A DNA stretch of 51,840 nucleotides from an uncultured Collinsella sp. (GTDB taxonomy: Bacteria; Actinomycetota; Coriobacteriia; Coriobacteriales; Coriobacteriaceae), in assembly GCA_900541885.1 (NCBI GenBank), contig UQKW01000015.1, forward strand, positions 1 to 51,840. The letters are read 5' to 3'. Each line of letters starts with the position of its first letter. Within the stretch, counting starts at the first letter, position 1. Positions 42,626-51,789 of this stretch are shown here, in pieces. The notes under the pieces are model-generated. The model did no database searches, was not told the DNA's origin, and worked only from the letters and a program-made list of their open reading frames with translations. Both the position numbers and the translations under genes were made by a program.

Positions 42626-43792
42626 ATGCCTGCAGCAGAGACGCCCGTGGCCTACCTGGGGATCGACGTCGGGAAGAGCTCGCACAGCGCGTGCGCGCTC
42701 GATGCGGGAGGGGGCGTCGCCTTCAGGGCCGAGCTGGCCAACAGGCCCGACGACATCGACCGGGTGCTCGAGCGGGCCGGCTCCGGCGCGCTGGTCGTCG
42801 TCGACCAGAAGCGAAACATCGGCGCGCTGGTCCTCGCGCGCGCCCATGCACACGGGAACCCCTGCGCCTACCTGCCCGGATATGCCGAGAAGCAGGCCCG
42901 CGGGATGTTCCCCGGCATCGCGAAGACCGACGCCATCGACGCCGAGGTGATCGCGCGCACCGCGCTCGGCGTGCCCCGCGCCCTCAGGCCGGCGCCCGAG
43001 GAGCCCGAGGGGACCGCCTCGCTGCGGATCCTGTCGTCGCAGCGCGAGTTCGCGTCGTCCGCCAGGACCCGCGCGAAGAACAGGCTGCGCGCGACCCTGC
43101 TCGAGGCCGACCCCGCGCTCGAGGGCGCGGTCGACCCGTCGAGCCGCTGGCAGGTGTCGATGCTGGCCGAGTTCGGCGGGGCCGCCGGGTGCTCGGCCGC
43201 CGGCTGGCGCAGGTTCTCGAGCGCCGCCAGGCGCGCGGGCGCCCCCGCCGCGGGGGCCAGGAGGCTCTGGGAGGCGCTGCTGGCCTCGTCGCGCTCGGGA
43301 AGGCGGCTCCCGGCCGGCGAGGACGTCGCGGTCCGGATACTCGCCCGGGAGATAGCCTCCCTCGACGCCGACATCGAGGAGCTCGACTCGCTCGTGGCCG
43401 ACTCGCTGGCGGGCGACGAGGTCTACGAGTGCCTCCTCACGGTGCCCGGGATCGGCCCCAAGACCGCCGCGGCGCTGGTGACGTCGATCGACATATCCGC
43501 GTTCAGGGGGCACGACGAGCTCGCGAGCTATTGCGGCGTGGCGCCGTCCGATAGGCGCTCCGGGAGCAGCATCAGGTCGACATCGCCGCAGCACGGCGGG
43601 AACAGGCAGCTCAAGAACCTGCTCATATTCAGCTGCAACTCCCTCATCGGCACGGACAACAGGTTCGGGAGGTACTACGGGGAGTGCAGGGCGAGGGGGA
43701 TGAGGCACAGCAAGGCGCTGAAGGCGGTCGCGAGGAAGAGGCTCAAGGTCATCTACGCGATCATGCGCGACGCCGTCCCGTACGCGGCCTAG
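42626..43792 (+). CDS. IS110-family transposase (DEDD type)
   Basis: A 388-aa transposase. The N-terminal RuvC-like DEDD domain shows YLGIDVGKSSH, VVVDQ and KTDAIDAEVIART; the C-terminal domain has LLTVPGIGPKTAAALVTSI and SYCGVAPSDRRSGSS, with SPQHGGNRQLKNLL around the expected catalytic serine region. It moves its IS by RNA-guided recombination in studied members. GGGAGAGGA precedes ATG 42626. Arg is often AGG, unlike the CGC preference of the host genes, and G+C is higher, both signs of foreign origin. It looks intact. The frame on the opposite strand (42596..43708) is a shadow. Confidence 0.93.
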   Translation: MPAAETPVAYLGIDVGKSSHSACALDAGGGVAFRAELANRPDDIDRVLERAGSGALVVVDQKRNIGALVLARAHAHGNPCAYLPGYAEKQARGMFPGIAKTDAIDAEVIARTALGVPRALRPAPEEPEGTASLRILSSQREFASSARTRAKNRLRATLLEADPALEGAVDPSSRWQVSMLAEFGGAAGCSAAGWRRFSSAARRAGAPAAGARRLWEALLASSRSGRRLPAGEDVAVRILAREIASLDADIEELDSLVADSLAGDEVYECLLTVPGIGPKTAAALVTSIDISAFRGHDELASYCGVAPSDRRSGSSIRSTSPQHGGNRQLKNLLIFSCNSLIGTDNRFGRYYGECRARGMRHSKALKAVARKRLKVIYAIMRDAVPYAA

Positions 43793-43911
43793 CGGGCGGC
43801 GGGATCAACCGAAGGGGAAGCGGGGGCGCCGGGCGCCCGGATGCGTCATGCCGAAATGGCGCGAAGCACGCGGTTGACAAAACTATAGAGACACGTCCCA
43901 TTTTAGCTACT

Positions 43912-44046
43912 CTACATCAGCCCGCTCAGGGCGATGTCGACGGCCTCGTTGAGGTCGTCAGTAATGTGTACCAGATCCGGATCGAGCGGGCTGATCATAC
44001 CGGCGCTCATCACCGGGCCGTTGGGCCAGTCGAACAGACCCCCTCG
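43912..44046 (-). pseudogene. Duplicated 3' end of the LOG-family gene
   Basis: From the stop codon (43912-43914) for about 128 bases this is a copy of the 3' end of the gene at 48258..49016, with about 12 mismatches by hand count; the encoded last 41 residues differ at 3 positions (GLFDWPNGPVMSAGMISPLD against GLFDWLNGPVMDAGMISPLD). Upstream similarity fades and the repeat-bounded element at 44059 begins. The open frame to 44151 has no LOG motif (GGGPG or PGGxGT) and is not functional as such. It marks the left side of an island between the two copies. Confidence 0.85.
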
Positions 44047-44058
44047 CGGTACCCACTG

Positions 44059-44271
44059 GACAAAAATGGCAAATATGAGTACTGCCACCAAATTAGTAGC
44101 AGCAAAATCTCGCCGGAATCGATCGTTTCGATTAATTTCACGCCTTGCCAAGGCTCAAAATGCCGTGTTTGGTGGGTTAGATATATAGAATAATGTCGAA
44201 TTGGTATTCTATTCTTGCCAAATGTTATGAGACTACATTAACAGCAGTACTCACATTTGACGTTATTTGAC
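44059..44271. repeat. 213-bp element with terminal inverted repeats
   Basis: GACAAAAATGGCAAATATGA... (44059-44085) and the inverse of 44244-44271 (GTCAAATAACGTCAAATGTG...) are related; the inner 19 bases match at 16 positions around GAGTACTGC. The interior is AT-rich and without a gene. It is MITE-like. 44272-44458 shows nothing I can name. Confidence 0.5.
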
Positions 44272-44458
44272 CACGGGGTCATTCGAAAACCCCTCCCCAC
44301 GCCGCCAACCCGCCCCATAGCCGTCAAAAACCTTTAACAACAGCCGCCGCACGTTTTGGCACCGGCTGATTGCCACTCACGGATCGGTACCCCACTATTA
44401 CCGAACCAAAATCGAAGTCGCGTATCTCATAAAGCTGAAATGACGTACCCTCATCCCA

Positions 44459-47400
44459 ATGAACGCTGATAAGAATGGCTTTCAAATGAGCAACGGCACG
44501 CATCAATACGCCCTTTTCGGGAGCGCCCTATTCAAATTCAATAAAACGGTCGTCCACGCTTCGGATCCGCGCAAGCAAATCGTTATCTGCAGCAGCGGTC
44601 CAGACATCCGTTATACAACGCTGGAAGAATGGGAGAAAGCTGGCGATTCTTTCGATAGACGGGCGCAGATCGAAGATATCGTCACCAGCGCAAGCCCAGC
44701 GCGCGACAAACTCGAGCTCTTCCGCAATCTCTTTACTGGTCGCAAAGATGTCTACGCTCATGGGTACCGCAGAAAAGACGGAGGAATTGGCTATACGCCC
44801 GCCTGCGCAAATGAGTGGAAGTCAGGCATTTGCCCCAAAGCAAGCCACCAGAGAGTCAAATGCACGGAATGCAGCAGCCGCGTCTTCCCCGAGTTGAGCG
44901 ATGCCGCGATCATCGCCCATTTCAGAGGCAATGACGATAGGCTTCGAGACGTTATAGGCCAATATGTGCTCGATAAAGACAGTAACACGAAAGTCCTGGT
45001 CATCGATTTTGACGGAGCCGATTGGAAAGAAGCGACGAAAGCCATTCGACATGTCGCAAAAAGCCACGGAATCGATGTCGCAGTTGAGCGATCGAGATCG
45101 GGCGACGGCGCACATGTCTGGTTTTTCTTCCTAGAGCTCGTCAGCGCAAAGACCGCACGAGATTTTGGAAGCAGCCTTATCACCGAAGCGGCGATACTGA
45201 ACAAGACAATCACCTTCAAAGCATTTGACCGAATGCTGCCCGCGCAGTCCACCATTCCTGAGGGCGGCTTTGGAAATCTCATAGCGCTGCCTTTTCAAGG
45301 AAAAGCGCAGCGAAAAGGGAACAGCGTATTTGTTGACGAGCAATTTGAGCCCTTTCCCGATCAATGGCTTTACCTTTCGCAAATCCAGTTAATCCCGCGC
45401 GTGACGGTGCAAAATCTGATCGAGAGCATCGAAAATAGGTCACATGGAATAGCAGCTGTTGCGGCGGCAAACACCGGTGTGCCACATTCCCAGAGACTGC
45501 GAAAGCGGCTTCCGCTCACACCGCGGGACTTCCCGTCATCGCTGTCCGTCACGCAGACCGATATGCTCTATATCCCCGAAAAATCTCTGAGTCCCGCAGC
45601 TCAAATGGAAGTCCGCAGGCTTGCAACATTTGCCAACCCAGAATTCTTCCGCGCACAATCTATGCATCAATCGGTATTCGGCAAACCGCGGTTCATAGAC
45701 CTCAGCGAACTTAGAGATGGCTACGTCGCGATTCCCAGAGGCTGCAAGGTTCAACTTGAGCGGCTGCTTCAAGAAGCCGGCGTTTCTGCCCACTATTCAG
45801 ACAAACGCAAGTCGAGCCATCCAATTGCGATGGCATTTAAAGGGACTCTTCGCCCTGAACAGCAAATTGTCGCTGAACAGATGCTCAGCTATGAAGACGG
45901 GATCATGTCCGCACCGACGGGGTTCGGCAAAACCGTCATCGGAGCTTATCTTATTGCTGCCATTGGTCTTCCAACGCTCGTCATCGTTCCTAAAACTGCG
46001 CTCATTGCCCAATGGAAATCCCAACTCGAACGATTTCTCGACATCACGGACAACAGAGAGCCCGTCCGAACCCCAAAGGGACGAATCAGCAAAAGACAGC
46101 CTCCGCTCATTGGGCAAATCGGAGGAGGCAAGACCGCCATAAGCCGTCTCATCGACATTGCTTCATTCCAGTCGCTATCCGGCAAGGATCCCCAAACCGG
46201 CGAGTCATTAGCCAAGGAGTTCGTTCGCGATTACAGTCTCATCATCTGTGACGAATGCCACCATGCGGCCGCGCCACAGCTTGAGCTTGTCCTCAAGTCC
46301 GCTCCTGCCAAATATGTATATGGCCTTTCCGCAACGCCCGAGCGTTCGGACGGACTCACGCGGGCACTCTCGATGCTCTGCGGCCCGGTTCGCTATGTCG
46401 TCGATCCAAAAACGCAAGCAATCCAACAGGGGATTCAGCGCATTGTTAGACCGCGTTTCACCGGAATTCGATTACCCACCTACGGACCAGGAGCATCCTT
46501 TAACCAAATTCTCGATCTCCTGTGTGTACACGCCGCGAGAAACGAAGCAATTATCGAGGACGCCCTCGAGGCCGCATCAAACGGCCGGCATCCGCTTGTG
46601 CTATCTAAAAGAAAAAAGCATGCCGAAGAGCTATGCAGGCTACTTCAAAGCCGTGGACACGAACCCATACTCTTAACCGGAGAAATCGACGCCAAAGAAA
46701 GAAAAGCAATACTGAAGAGTCTTCCCAGCTTTGAGCATGATCATCGAATCATCGTCGCAACTGAAAGTCTTCTGGGCGAGGGCTTCGACCTGTCTTACCT
46801 TGACACTTTGCTCATTGCCACTCCAATATCTTGGGACGGCAGCATAACGCAGCAGGCAGGTAGGCTACACAGAAGCCACGAGGGCAAACAGCGGGTTGAG
46901 ATATTCGACTATGTTGACCTGTCGATACCCATGTTCGCGCGCATGTACCAAAAGAGGCTCAAGACCTACGCCAAGCTGGGGTATGAAGTCTTTGCGGCAA
47001 ACGACAACAGACAGGACGATCGAAACATCCTCGTTAGGTCGGCAAGAGCCGTGGAGGCTTTAGTGAATGACATCGAGAACGCATCGAAAAGCATTTTTAT
47101 TGCCGCACCCTACGCGTCCGCCGCATGCCTTGAAAAGCTCGCCGCTGCACTCGCGGATGCCGCTACCCGTGGAATTGCCCTTGAGATTTCTATTGCTTCA
47201 ACTCCACGCGATGACGTGAAAGCGATTTTTGCCGAGATGAACGTCAACTATCTCATCAAAGCCGAAGGACGCCTGTGCGCATCAGTGATTGACGAGGAAA
47301 CTGTCTGGTACGGAGCTATTCCGTTGCTGGCTTTCCCAAAGAAAGAAGACTGCAGCATTCGTTTCAAAAGCAGCGAAGTCGCAGCCGAGCTTTTGAGCGA

Positions 47401-47470
47401 AATTCAGCGAAAAGTGGAACCGGAGGCCGCGGCGACGAACGGGGTACCCCCAGCAGTTGCGGTGAAATAG
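44459..47470 (+). CDS. TOTE-type primase / DEAD-box helicase / PLD-like fusion
   Basis: A 1003-aa multidomain protein. Residues ~100-320 match the archaeo-eukaryotic primase domain of TOTE conflict systems: C116, C125, C135 and C138 form a zinc knuckle, VIDFD (183, 185) holds metal ligands, RSRSGDGAHVW (211-221) the catalytic His, then FDRMLPAQ and GGFGNLIALPFQ. A superfamily 2 helicase follows with SAPTGFGKT near 484, CDECHH near 597 and QQAGRLHR near 797. The end (SIFIAAPYAS, near 878) is PLD-like without a clear HKD motif. No ribosome site precedes ATG 44459; ATG 44486 is an option. The last codons and stop lie inside a 65-bp repeat. Role in defence or conflict is from the family. Confidence 0.85.
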   Translation: MNADKNGFQMSNGTHQYALFGSALFKFNKTVVHASDPRKQIVICSSGPDIRYTTLEEWEKAGDSFDRRAQIEDIVTSASPARDKLELFRNLFTGRKDVYAHGYRRKDGGIGYTPACANEWKSGICPKASHQRVKCTECSSRVFPELSDAAIIAHFRGNDDRLRDVIGQYVLDKDSNTKVLVIDFDGADWKEATKAIRHVAKSHGIDVAVERSRSGDGAHVWFFFLELVSAKTARDFGSSLITEAAILNKTITFKAFDRMLPAQSTIPEGGFGNLIALPFQGKAQRKGNSVFVDEQFEPFPDQWLYLSQIQLIPRVTVQNLIESIENRSHGIAAVAAANTGVPHSQRLRKRLPLTPRDFPSSLSVTQTDMLYIPEKSLSPAAQMEVRRLATFANPEFFRAQSMHQSVFGKPRFIDLSELRDGYVAIPRGCKVQLERLLQEAGVSAHYSDKRKSSHPIAMAFKGTLRPEQQIVAEQMLSYEDGIMSAPTGFGKTVIGAYLIAAIGLPTLVIVPKTALIAQWKSQLERFLDITDNREPVRTPKGRISKRQPPLIGQIGGGKTAISRLIDIASFQSLSGKDPQTGESLAKEFVRDYSLIICDECHHAAAPQLELVLKSAPAKYVYGLSATPERSDGLTRALSMLCGPVRYVVDPKTQAIQQGIQRIVRPRFTGIRLPTYGPGASFNQILDLLCVHAARNEAIIEDALEAASNGRHPLVLSKRKKHAEELCRLLQSRGHEPILLTGEIDAKERKAILKSLPSFEHDHRIIVATESLLGEGFDLSYLDTLLIATPISWDGSITQQAGRLHRSHEGKQRVEIFDYVDLSIPMFARMYQKRLKTYAKLGYEVFAANDNRQDDRNILVRSARAVEALVNDIENASKSIFIAAPYASAACLEKLAAALADAATRGIALEISIASTPRDDVKAIFAEMNVNYLIKAEGRLCASVIDEETVWYGAIPLLAFPKKEDCSIRFKSSEVAAELLSEIQRKVEPEAAATNGVPPAVAVK

Positions 47471-47520
47471 GGACTGTTTTTGACTTATTAGCCGTCAACC
47501 AATCCCTATTCCACCGCAAC
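47456..47520. repeat. 65-bp palindromic repeat, copy 3
   Basis: Arms GTTGCGGTGAAATAGGGACT and the inverse of AATCCCTATTCCACCGCAAC match at 18 of 20 positions. The left arm supplies the last codons (AVAVK, then TAG) of the helicase gene. Interior nearly the same as copy 2. Confidence 0.85.
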
Positions 47521-47534
47521 TTAGAAATCGGCAA

Positions 47535-47843
47535 TCAGCCCTGCGGGCCCTGGAACAGCTCCTCATGCGAGCCCATTCTGACCAGCCGGATCACAGGATT
47601 AGTCTTATGCGGTAAGTAGAGAACGACCACGTCGACCAAGCCATCGGATAGGTGGAAATCGATGTGGCCGTTGTAGTTTCCGCCCGGGTTTGAAAGCTCA
47701 TGGGCGCCATATTCCGCGGGAAGCGAGCCGTGAGCTGCAAGCTCTGCGACTGCCGCCTTAAACTCACTCTTTAGCTGCGGATGCATGCGCATCGTTCGTT
47801 TGTAGTCCGCCCTAAATTGAGCCTCGACTTTAATCTCGAACAT
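47535..47843 (-). CDS. YafQ/RelE-family mRNA interferase toxin
   Basis: A 102-aa toxin of the RelE superfamily, YafQ branch, which cuts mRNA on the ribosome. It has the YafQ-like KRTMRMHPQL, HELSNPGGNYNGHIDFHLSDG and RLVRMGSHEELF; the histidines and acidic residue at the positions needed for cleavage in YafQ are present, so it appears active. It follows the antitoxin gene by two bases, the normal dinJ-yafQ order. Confidence 0.9.
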   Translation of the reverse strand: MFEIKVEAQFRADYKRTMRMHPQLKSEFKAAVAELAAHGSLPAEYGAHELSNPGGNYNGHIDFHLSDGLVDVVVLYLPHKTNPVIRLVRMGSHEELFQGPQG

Positions 47844-47845
47844 CG

Positions 47846-48145
47846 CTATTCCTCATCGAGGAATGACATAAGCTCATCAGCGTTGTTGAATGACGGGCTA
47901 TCGTCCGGCAAAATCCCCAACTCATGAGCCTCGGCGATCACCATGGCACGCCTCGTCGCCTCGTTGGGCACCTCCGCCCTTCCTACAATCTCAAAAGGAA
48001 TCTTTCGCTGATTTACAAGCTGCCGAACGGCAAGATTGAGATAGGAATTGAGGCTGAGGCCGACCGAATCCAAGAACTCAGTCGCCTGTTCCTTGAGCCC
48101 CTCTTCGATGCGAACCGTCGTAGGCTTAACCGTTGCAGTAGACAT
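47846..48145 (-). CDS. RelB/DinJ-family antitoxin
   Basis: A 99-aa antitoxin. The N-terminus (TTVRIEEGLKEQATEFLDSVGLSLNSYLNLAVRQLV) is the ribbon-helix-helix DNA-binding part of DinJ; the C-terminus (FNNADELMSFLDEE) wraps the toxin. GAGGAGG-type bases (CGAGGAGGTCGCG) precede ATG 48145. The pair is likely autoregulated through the GCATCAGTAT repeats at 48171-48225. It lies inside the island between the two LOG 3' ends. Confidence 0.9.
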   Translation of the reverse strand: MSTATVKPTTVRIEEGLKEQATEFLDSVGLSLNSYLNLAVRQLVNQRKIPFEIVGRAEVPNEATRRAMVIAEAHELGILPDDSPSFNNADELMSFLDEE

Positions 48146-48170
48146 ACGCGACCTCCTCGCCTCGTCTTTT

Positions 48171-48225
48171 GCATCAGTATACCCCGTTTTGATGGCATAC
48201 TGATGTTAAATAGCATCAGTATGCC
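48171..48225 (-). promoter_or_regulatory. Operators of the toxin-antitoxin pair
   Basis: Three copies of one word: GCATCAGTAT at 48171-48180, inverted CATACTGATG at 48196-48205, and GCATCAGTATGCC at 48213-48225. They cover the region from 26 bases before the antitoxin start, the expected place for DinJ binding. Confidence 0.7.
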
Positions 48226-48257
48226 GTTCACATTACTATAACAACAGTCACAGCGCC

Positions 48258-49016
48258 CTACATCAGCCCGCTCAGGGCGATGTCGACGGCTTCGTTGAGG
48301 TCGTCGGTGATATGCACGAGCTCGGGATCGAGCGGGCTGATCATACCGGCGTCCATCACCGGGCCGTTGAGCCAGTCGAACAGGCCCTGCCAGTACTCGC
48401 TGCCCACCAGCACGAGCGGCATGCGCTTGACCTTGTGCGTCTGCACCAGCGTGAGCACCTCGAACATCTCGTCGAGCGTGCCAAAGCCGCCGGGAAACAC
48501 GATGGCGCCCGAGCTGTACTTAACGAACATGGTTTTGCGCACAAAGAAGTAGCGGAAGTCCATACCGAGGTTTACGTATTTGTTGAGCCCCTGCTCGTGC
48601 GGCAATTCAATGCCCAGGCCAACTGACTTGCCATTGACACTCGCCGCTCCCCTGTTGGCCGCTTCCATGATGCCGGGGCCGCCGCCGGTGATAACCGCCA
48701 CGCCGCGCTGGGCGATTTTGCGCCCGACGGTGCGCGCCGCCTTGTAAAGCGGATCGGTCTTGGGCGTGCGGGCGCTACCGAAGATGGTCACCGCAGGACC
48801 AAGCTCGGCAAGCGCGCCGAAGCCATCGACAAACTCGGCCTGAATGCGCAGCACGCGCCACGGATCGGCATGCAACCAGTCGGTCGACTCCTCGGGCGCC
48901 AGCAGGTTGGCGTAGGTGTTGTCCTTAGGAATCATGGGACCGCGCATGACCACGGGACCGCGTCGGTACGTCTCGTCGTAGGCCGGCTCGCCCTCGACGT
49001 TCTCATTCTTAATCAT
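48258..49016 (-). CDS. LOG family protein (cytokinin riboside 5'-monophosphate phosphoribohydrolase-like)
   Basis: A 252-aa Rossmann-fold protein. GGGPGIMEAANRGA and PGGFGTLDEMFE are the two signatures of the LOG/TIGR00730 family, which includes nucleotide 5'-monophosphate nucleosidases. AGGAGT precedes ATG 49016; the frame open to 49088 overlaps a terminator. The 3' end is present a second time at 43912..44046. This copy is complete, so the gene survived whatever event inserted the island. Substrate in this organism unknown. Confidence 0.9.
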   Translation of the reverse strand: MIKNENVEGEPAYDETYRRGPVVMRGPMIPKDNTYANLLAPEESTDWLHADPWRVLRIQAEFVDGFGALAELGPAVTIFGSARTPKTDPLYKAARTVGRKIAQRGVAVITGGGPGIMEAANRGAASVNGKSVGLGIELPHEQGLNKYVNLGMDFRYFFVRKTMFVKYSSGAIVFPGGFGTLDEMFEVLTLVQTHKVKRMPLVLVGSEYWQGLFDWLNGPVMDAGMISPLDPELVHITDDLNEAVDIALSGLM

Positions 49017-49031
49017 GGGTACTCCTATCGA

Positions 49032-49080
49032 GAAAAAGAAAAGCGGGCGGGGTCGACGCCATGCGCCAAACACCCGCCCG
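49032..49080 (-). terminator. Terminator between tgt and the LOG gene
   Basis: Minus-strand stem CGGGCGGG / CCCGCCCG around a 21-base loop, then TTTTCTTTTT. It overlaps the leader of the LOG gene. Confidence 0.65.
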
Positions 49081-49229
49081 AACATCAACTATTCGGTATG
49101 GTACCCACGTTGCATCAAGCGCTTGCAAGGCATCGGTCAGCGGTCGCGCAGCCGGCGTCAGCGAATGTGACGAGCAGCTGCCGCTCAACCTTTGCCGTTG
49201 CCCACGCTCTGCAAGCGTGCCTGTCGCCC

Positions 49230-50369
<1,140 letters not shown>

Positions 50370-50406
50370 AAACTGGAACTCCTTGGTTGCGGTTCATACG
50401 CAAACC

Positions 50407-50412
50407 ATTATA
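50407..50412 (-). promoter_or_regulatory. -10 box of the tgt promoter
   Basis: A perfect TATAAT on the minus strand 37 bases before the tgt start; the -35 region is not clear. The rest of 50413-50565 shows no gene. Confidence 0.55.
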
Positions 50413-50565
50413 CGGGCAACCCGCAAAGAGCACCGACTCGACAGAAACTGGTGCAAAGGAAACCTGCCCCTTGCGACAACGGATCATTTCCGACAGCCAC
50501 AGCAACGCCGATGCTATGGCACCGACAGACACTATGACCCAATCCGAGGGCACTGAAAAGATAGG

Positions 50566-51789
50566 AGCCCCCGCTCGTGACCGCGGGTCGGGGCTGCGAC
50601 AATGATGTTGAAGTGCCATAGGCGCAGCCGCGCCGCAACGAGGTTGGGAGGCTCCCATGCCAAAGTATTCTACCGCGTTCGGGATGGACGTCCACCTGAG
50701 GTCGACCACCGTCTGCGCCCTCGACGCGGACACCGGCGAGGCCGTGACGAGGAGGTTCCCCGGCAACCCCTGGGGCGAGATCGCCGGGTGGATGGATGGG
50801 TTCCCCGGGCCGTCGCTCGCGGCCTACGAGAGCGGCTACCTCGGCTTCGCCCCGCAAAGGGAGCTCGCCGGGCTCGGCGTCGAGTGCGTCGTCGCCGCGG
50901 TCTCGAAGATCCCCAGGTCGGCCGCCGACTCGGCCTCCAAGAACGACAGGAACGACGCCGCCAGGATGGCCAAGGCGATACTCGCCCACGACATCTCCCC
51001 CGTATGGGTCCCCTCCCCCGAGGTCGAGGGCATCAGGGACCTCGCCGGCGCCTACGGCGGGGCGACCGCGCGCCTGGCGACCGCCAAGCAGCGGCTGCTC
51101 GCCTTCCTCGCAAGGCGGGGGTTCGTCTACGGCGGCACCACGCCCGCCGGCAACCCGAGGAAGTACTGGACCTACGACTTCCTGAGGTGGCTCGACAAGG
51201 TCAGGCCTGAGGACGATGGCGGGGTTCGGGCGCTCGCCGCCCTGAGGAACGAGGTCGAGGCCGCGGCGGAGGCCCGGGCGGACCTGCTCTCCGAGTACAG
51301 GGCCGCCGTGGATGCCAGCCCGATCGCCGCGGAGGTGGCCGCCCTCCAGTCGATCAAGGGCTGCGCCTTCGCGCTGGCCGCAGCCTTCTCGGCCGAGGTC
51401 GGCGACTTCACGAGGTTCCGTTCCGGAAGGCAGGTCACGGCCTATTTCGGCCTCGCGCCGAGTCAGAGGTCGAGTGGCGACTCCGTGCGGCTCGGAGGCA
51501 TCAGCGGTGCGGGCAACGCGCTCGTGAGGAAGCTGGCCGTTGAGGGCTCATGGTGCTACGCCGCGGCACGGCACCAGCCGAAGCTCATGCCGAGGGACAC
51601 GGGCGTGCCCCTCGAGATAAGGATGCACGGGAGGAAGGGGTCCGAGCGGCTCCTGCGGCGGCGCGAGGAGATGCTCGCCCGCGGCATGCCCGCGGCGAAG
51701 GCCAACGCGGCCACCGCGGCCGAGCTCGTGAGGTGGCTCTGGGCCCTCGGCATGATGTGCCGGGAGGGCGCGGAATAGACATAGCCCCC
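50566..51789 (+). mobile_element. Second IS110-family element (IS1111-like, ends estimated)
   Basis: The transposase at 50657..51778 is framed by AGCCCCC at 50566-50572 and at 51783-51789, a 7-bp direct repeat that may be the insertion core. A stem AGCCCC / GGGGCT (50566-50597) lies at the left. Right of it starts the 51-bp repeat. Ends are inferred. Confidence 0.5.
50657..51778 (+). CDS. IS110/IS1111-family transposase, different from the first
   Basis: A 373-aa transposase: FGMDVHLRSTTVC, YESGYLGF and KNDRNDAARMAKA form the DEDD domain; the C-terminal domain has LQSIKGCAFALAAAF, TAYFGLAPSQRSSG and GGISGAGNALVRKL with the conserved Ser. GGGAGG precedes ATG 50657. It shares only family features with the other IS110 protein. 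It also favours AGG for Arg and has higher G+C than the host genes, so is likely an import. Intact. Confidence 0.93.
   Translation: MPKYSTAFGMDVHLRSTTVCALDADTGEAVTRRFPGNPWGEIAGWMDGFPGPSLAAYESGYLGFAPQRELAGLGVECVVAAVSKIPRSAADSASKNDRNDAARMAKAILAHDISPVWVPSPEVEGIRDLAGAYGGATARLATAKQRLLAFLARRGFVYGGTTPAGNPRKYWTYDFLRWLDKVRPEDDGGVRALAALRNEVEAAAEARADLLSEYRAAVDASPIAAEVAALQSIKGCAFALAAAFSAEVGDFTRFRSGRQVTAYFGLAPSQRSSGDSVRLGGISGAGNALVRKLAVEGSWCYAAARHQPKLMPRDTGVPLEIRMHGRKGSERLLRRREEMLARGMPAAKANAATAAELVRWLWALGMMCREGAE

Larger units (their letters stand above)
42361..43880 (+). mobile_element. IS110-family insertion sequence (ends estimated)
   Basis: The transposase at 42626..43792, a GC-rich non-coding left part (about 42416-42625) with several strong hairpins, and a GC-rich right part to about 43880 form the element. 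IS110 elements encode a bridge RNA in a non-coding end; the left part is the candidate. Neither end has inverted repeats, as expected. The left limit might be near 42361 or 42416. Confidence 0.5.

Noticed and set aside
42596..43708. 370-aa minus-strand frame opposite the IS110 transposase
   Set aside because: Pro/Arg/Gly-rich, no motif; shadow of the transposase gene.
43912..44151. 79-aa frame as a real small membrane protein
   Set aside because: Its last half is the duplicated LOG end; the N-terminal part is read out of the repeat-bounded element. No ribosome site.
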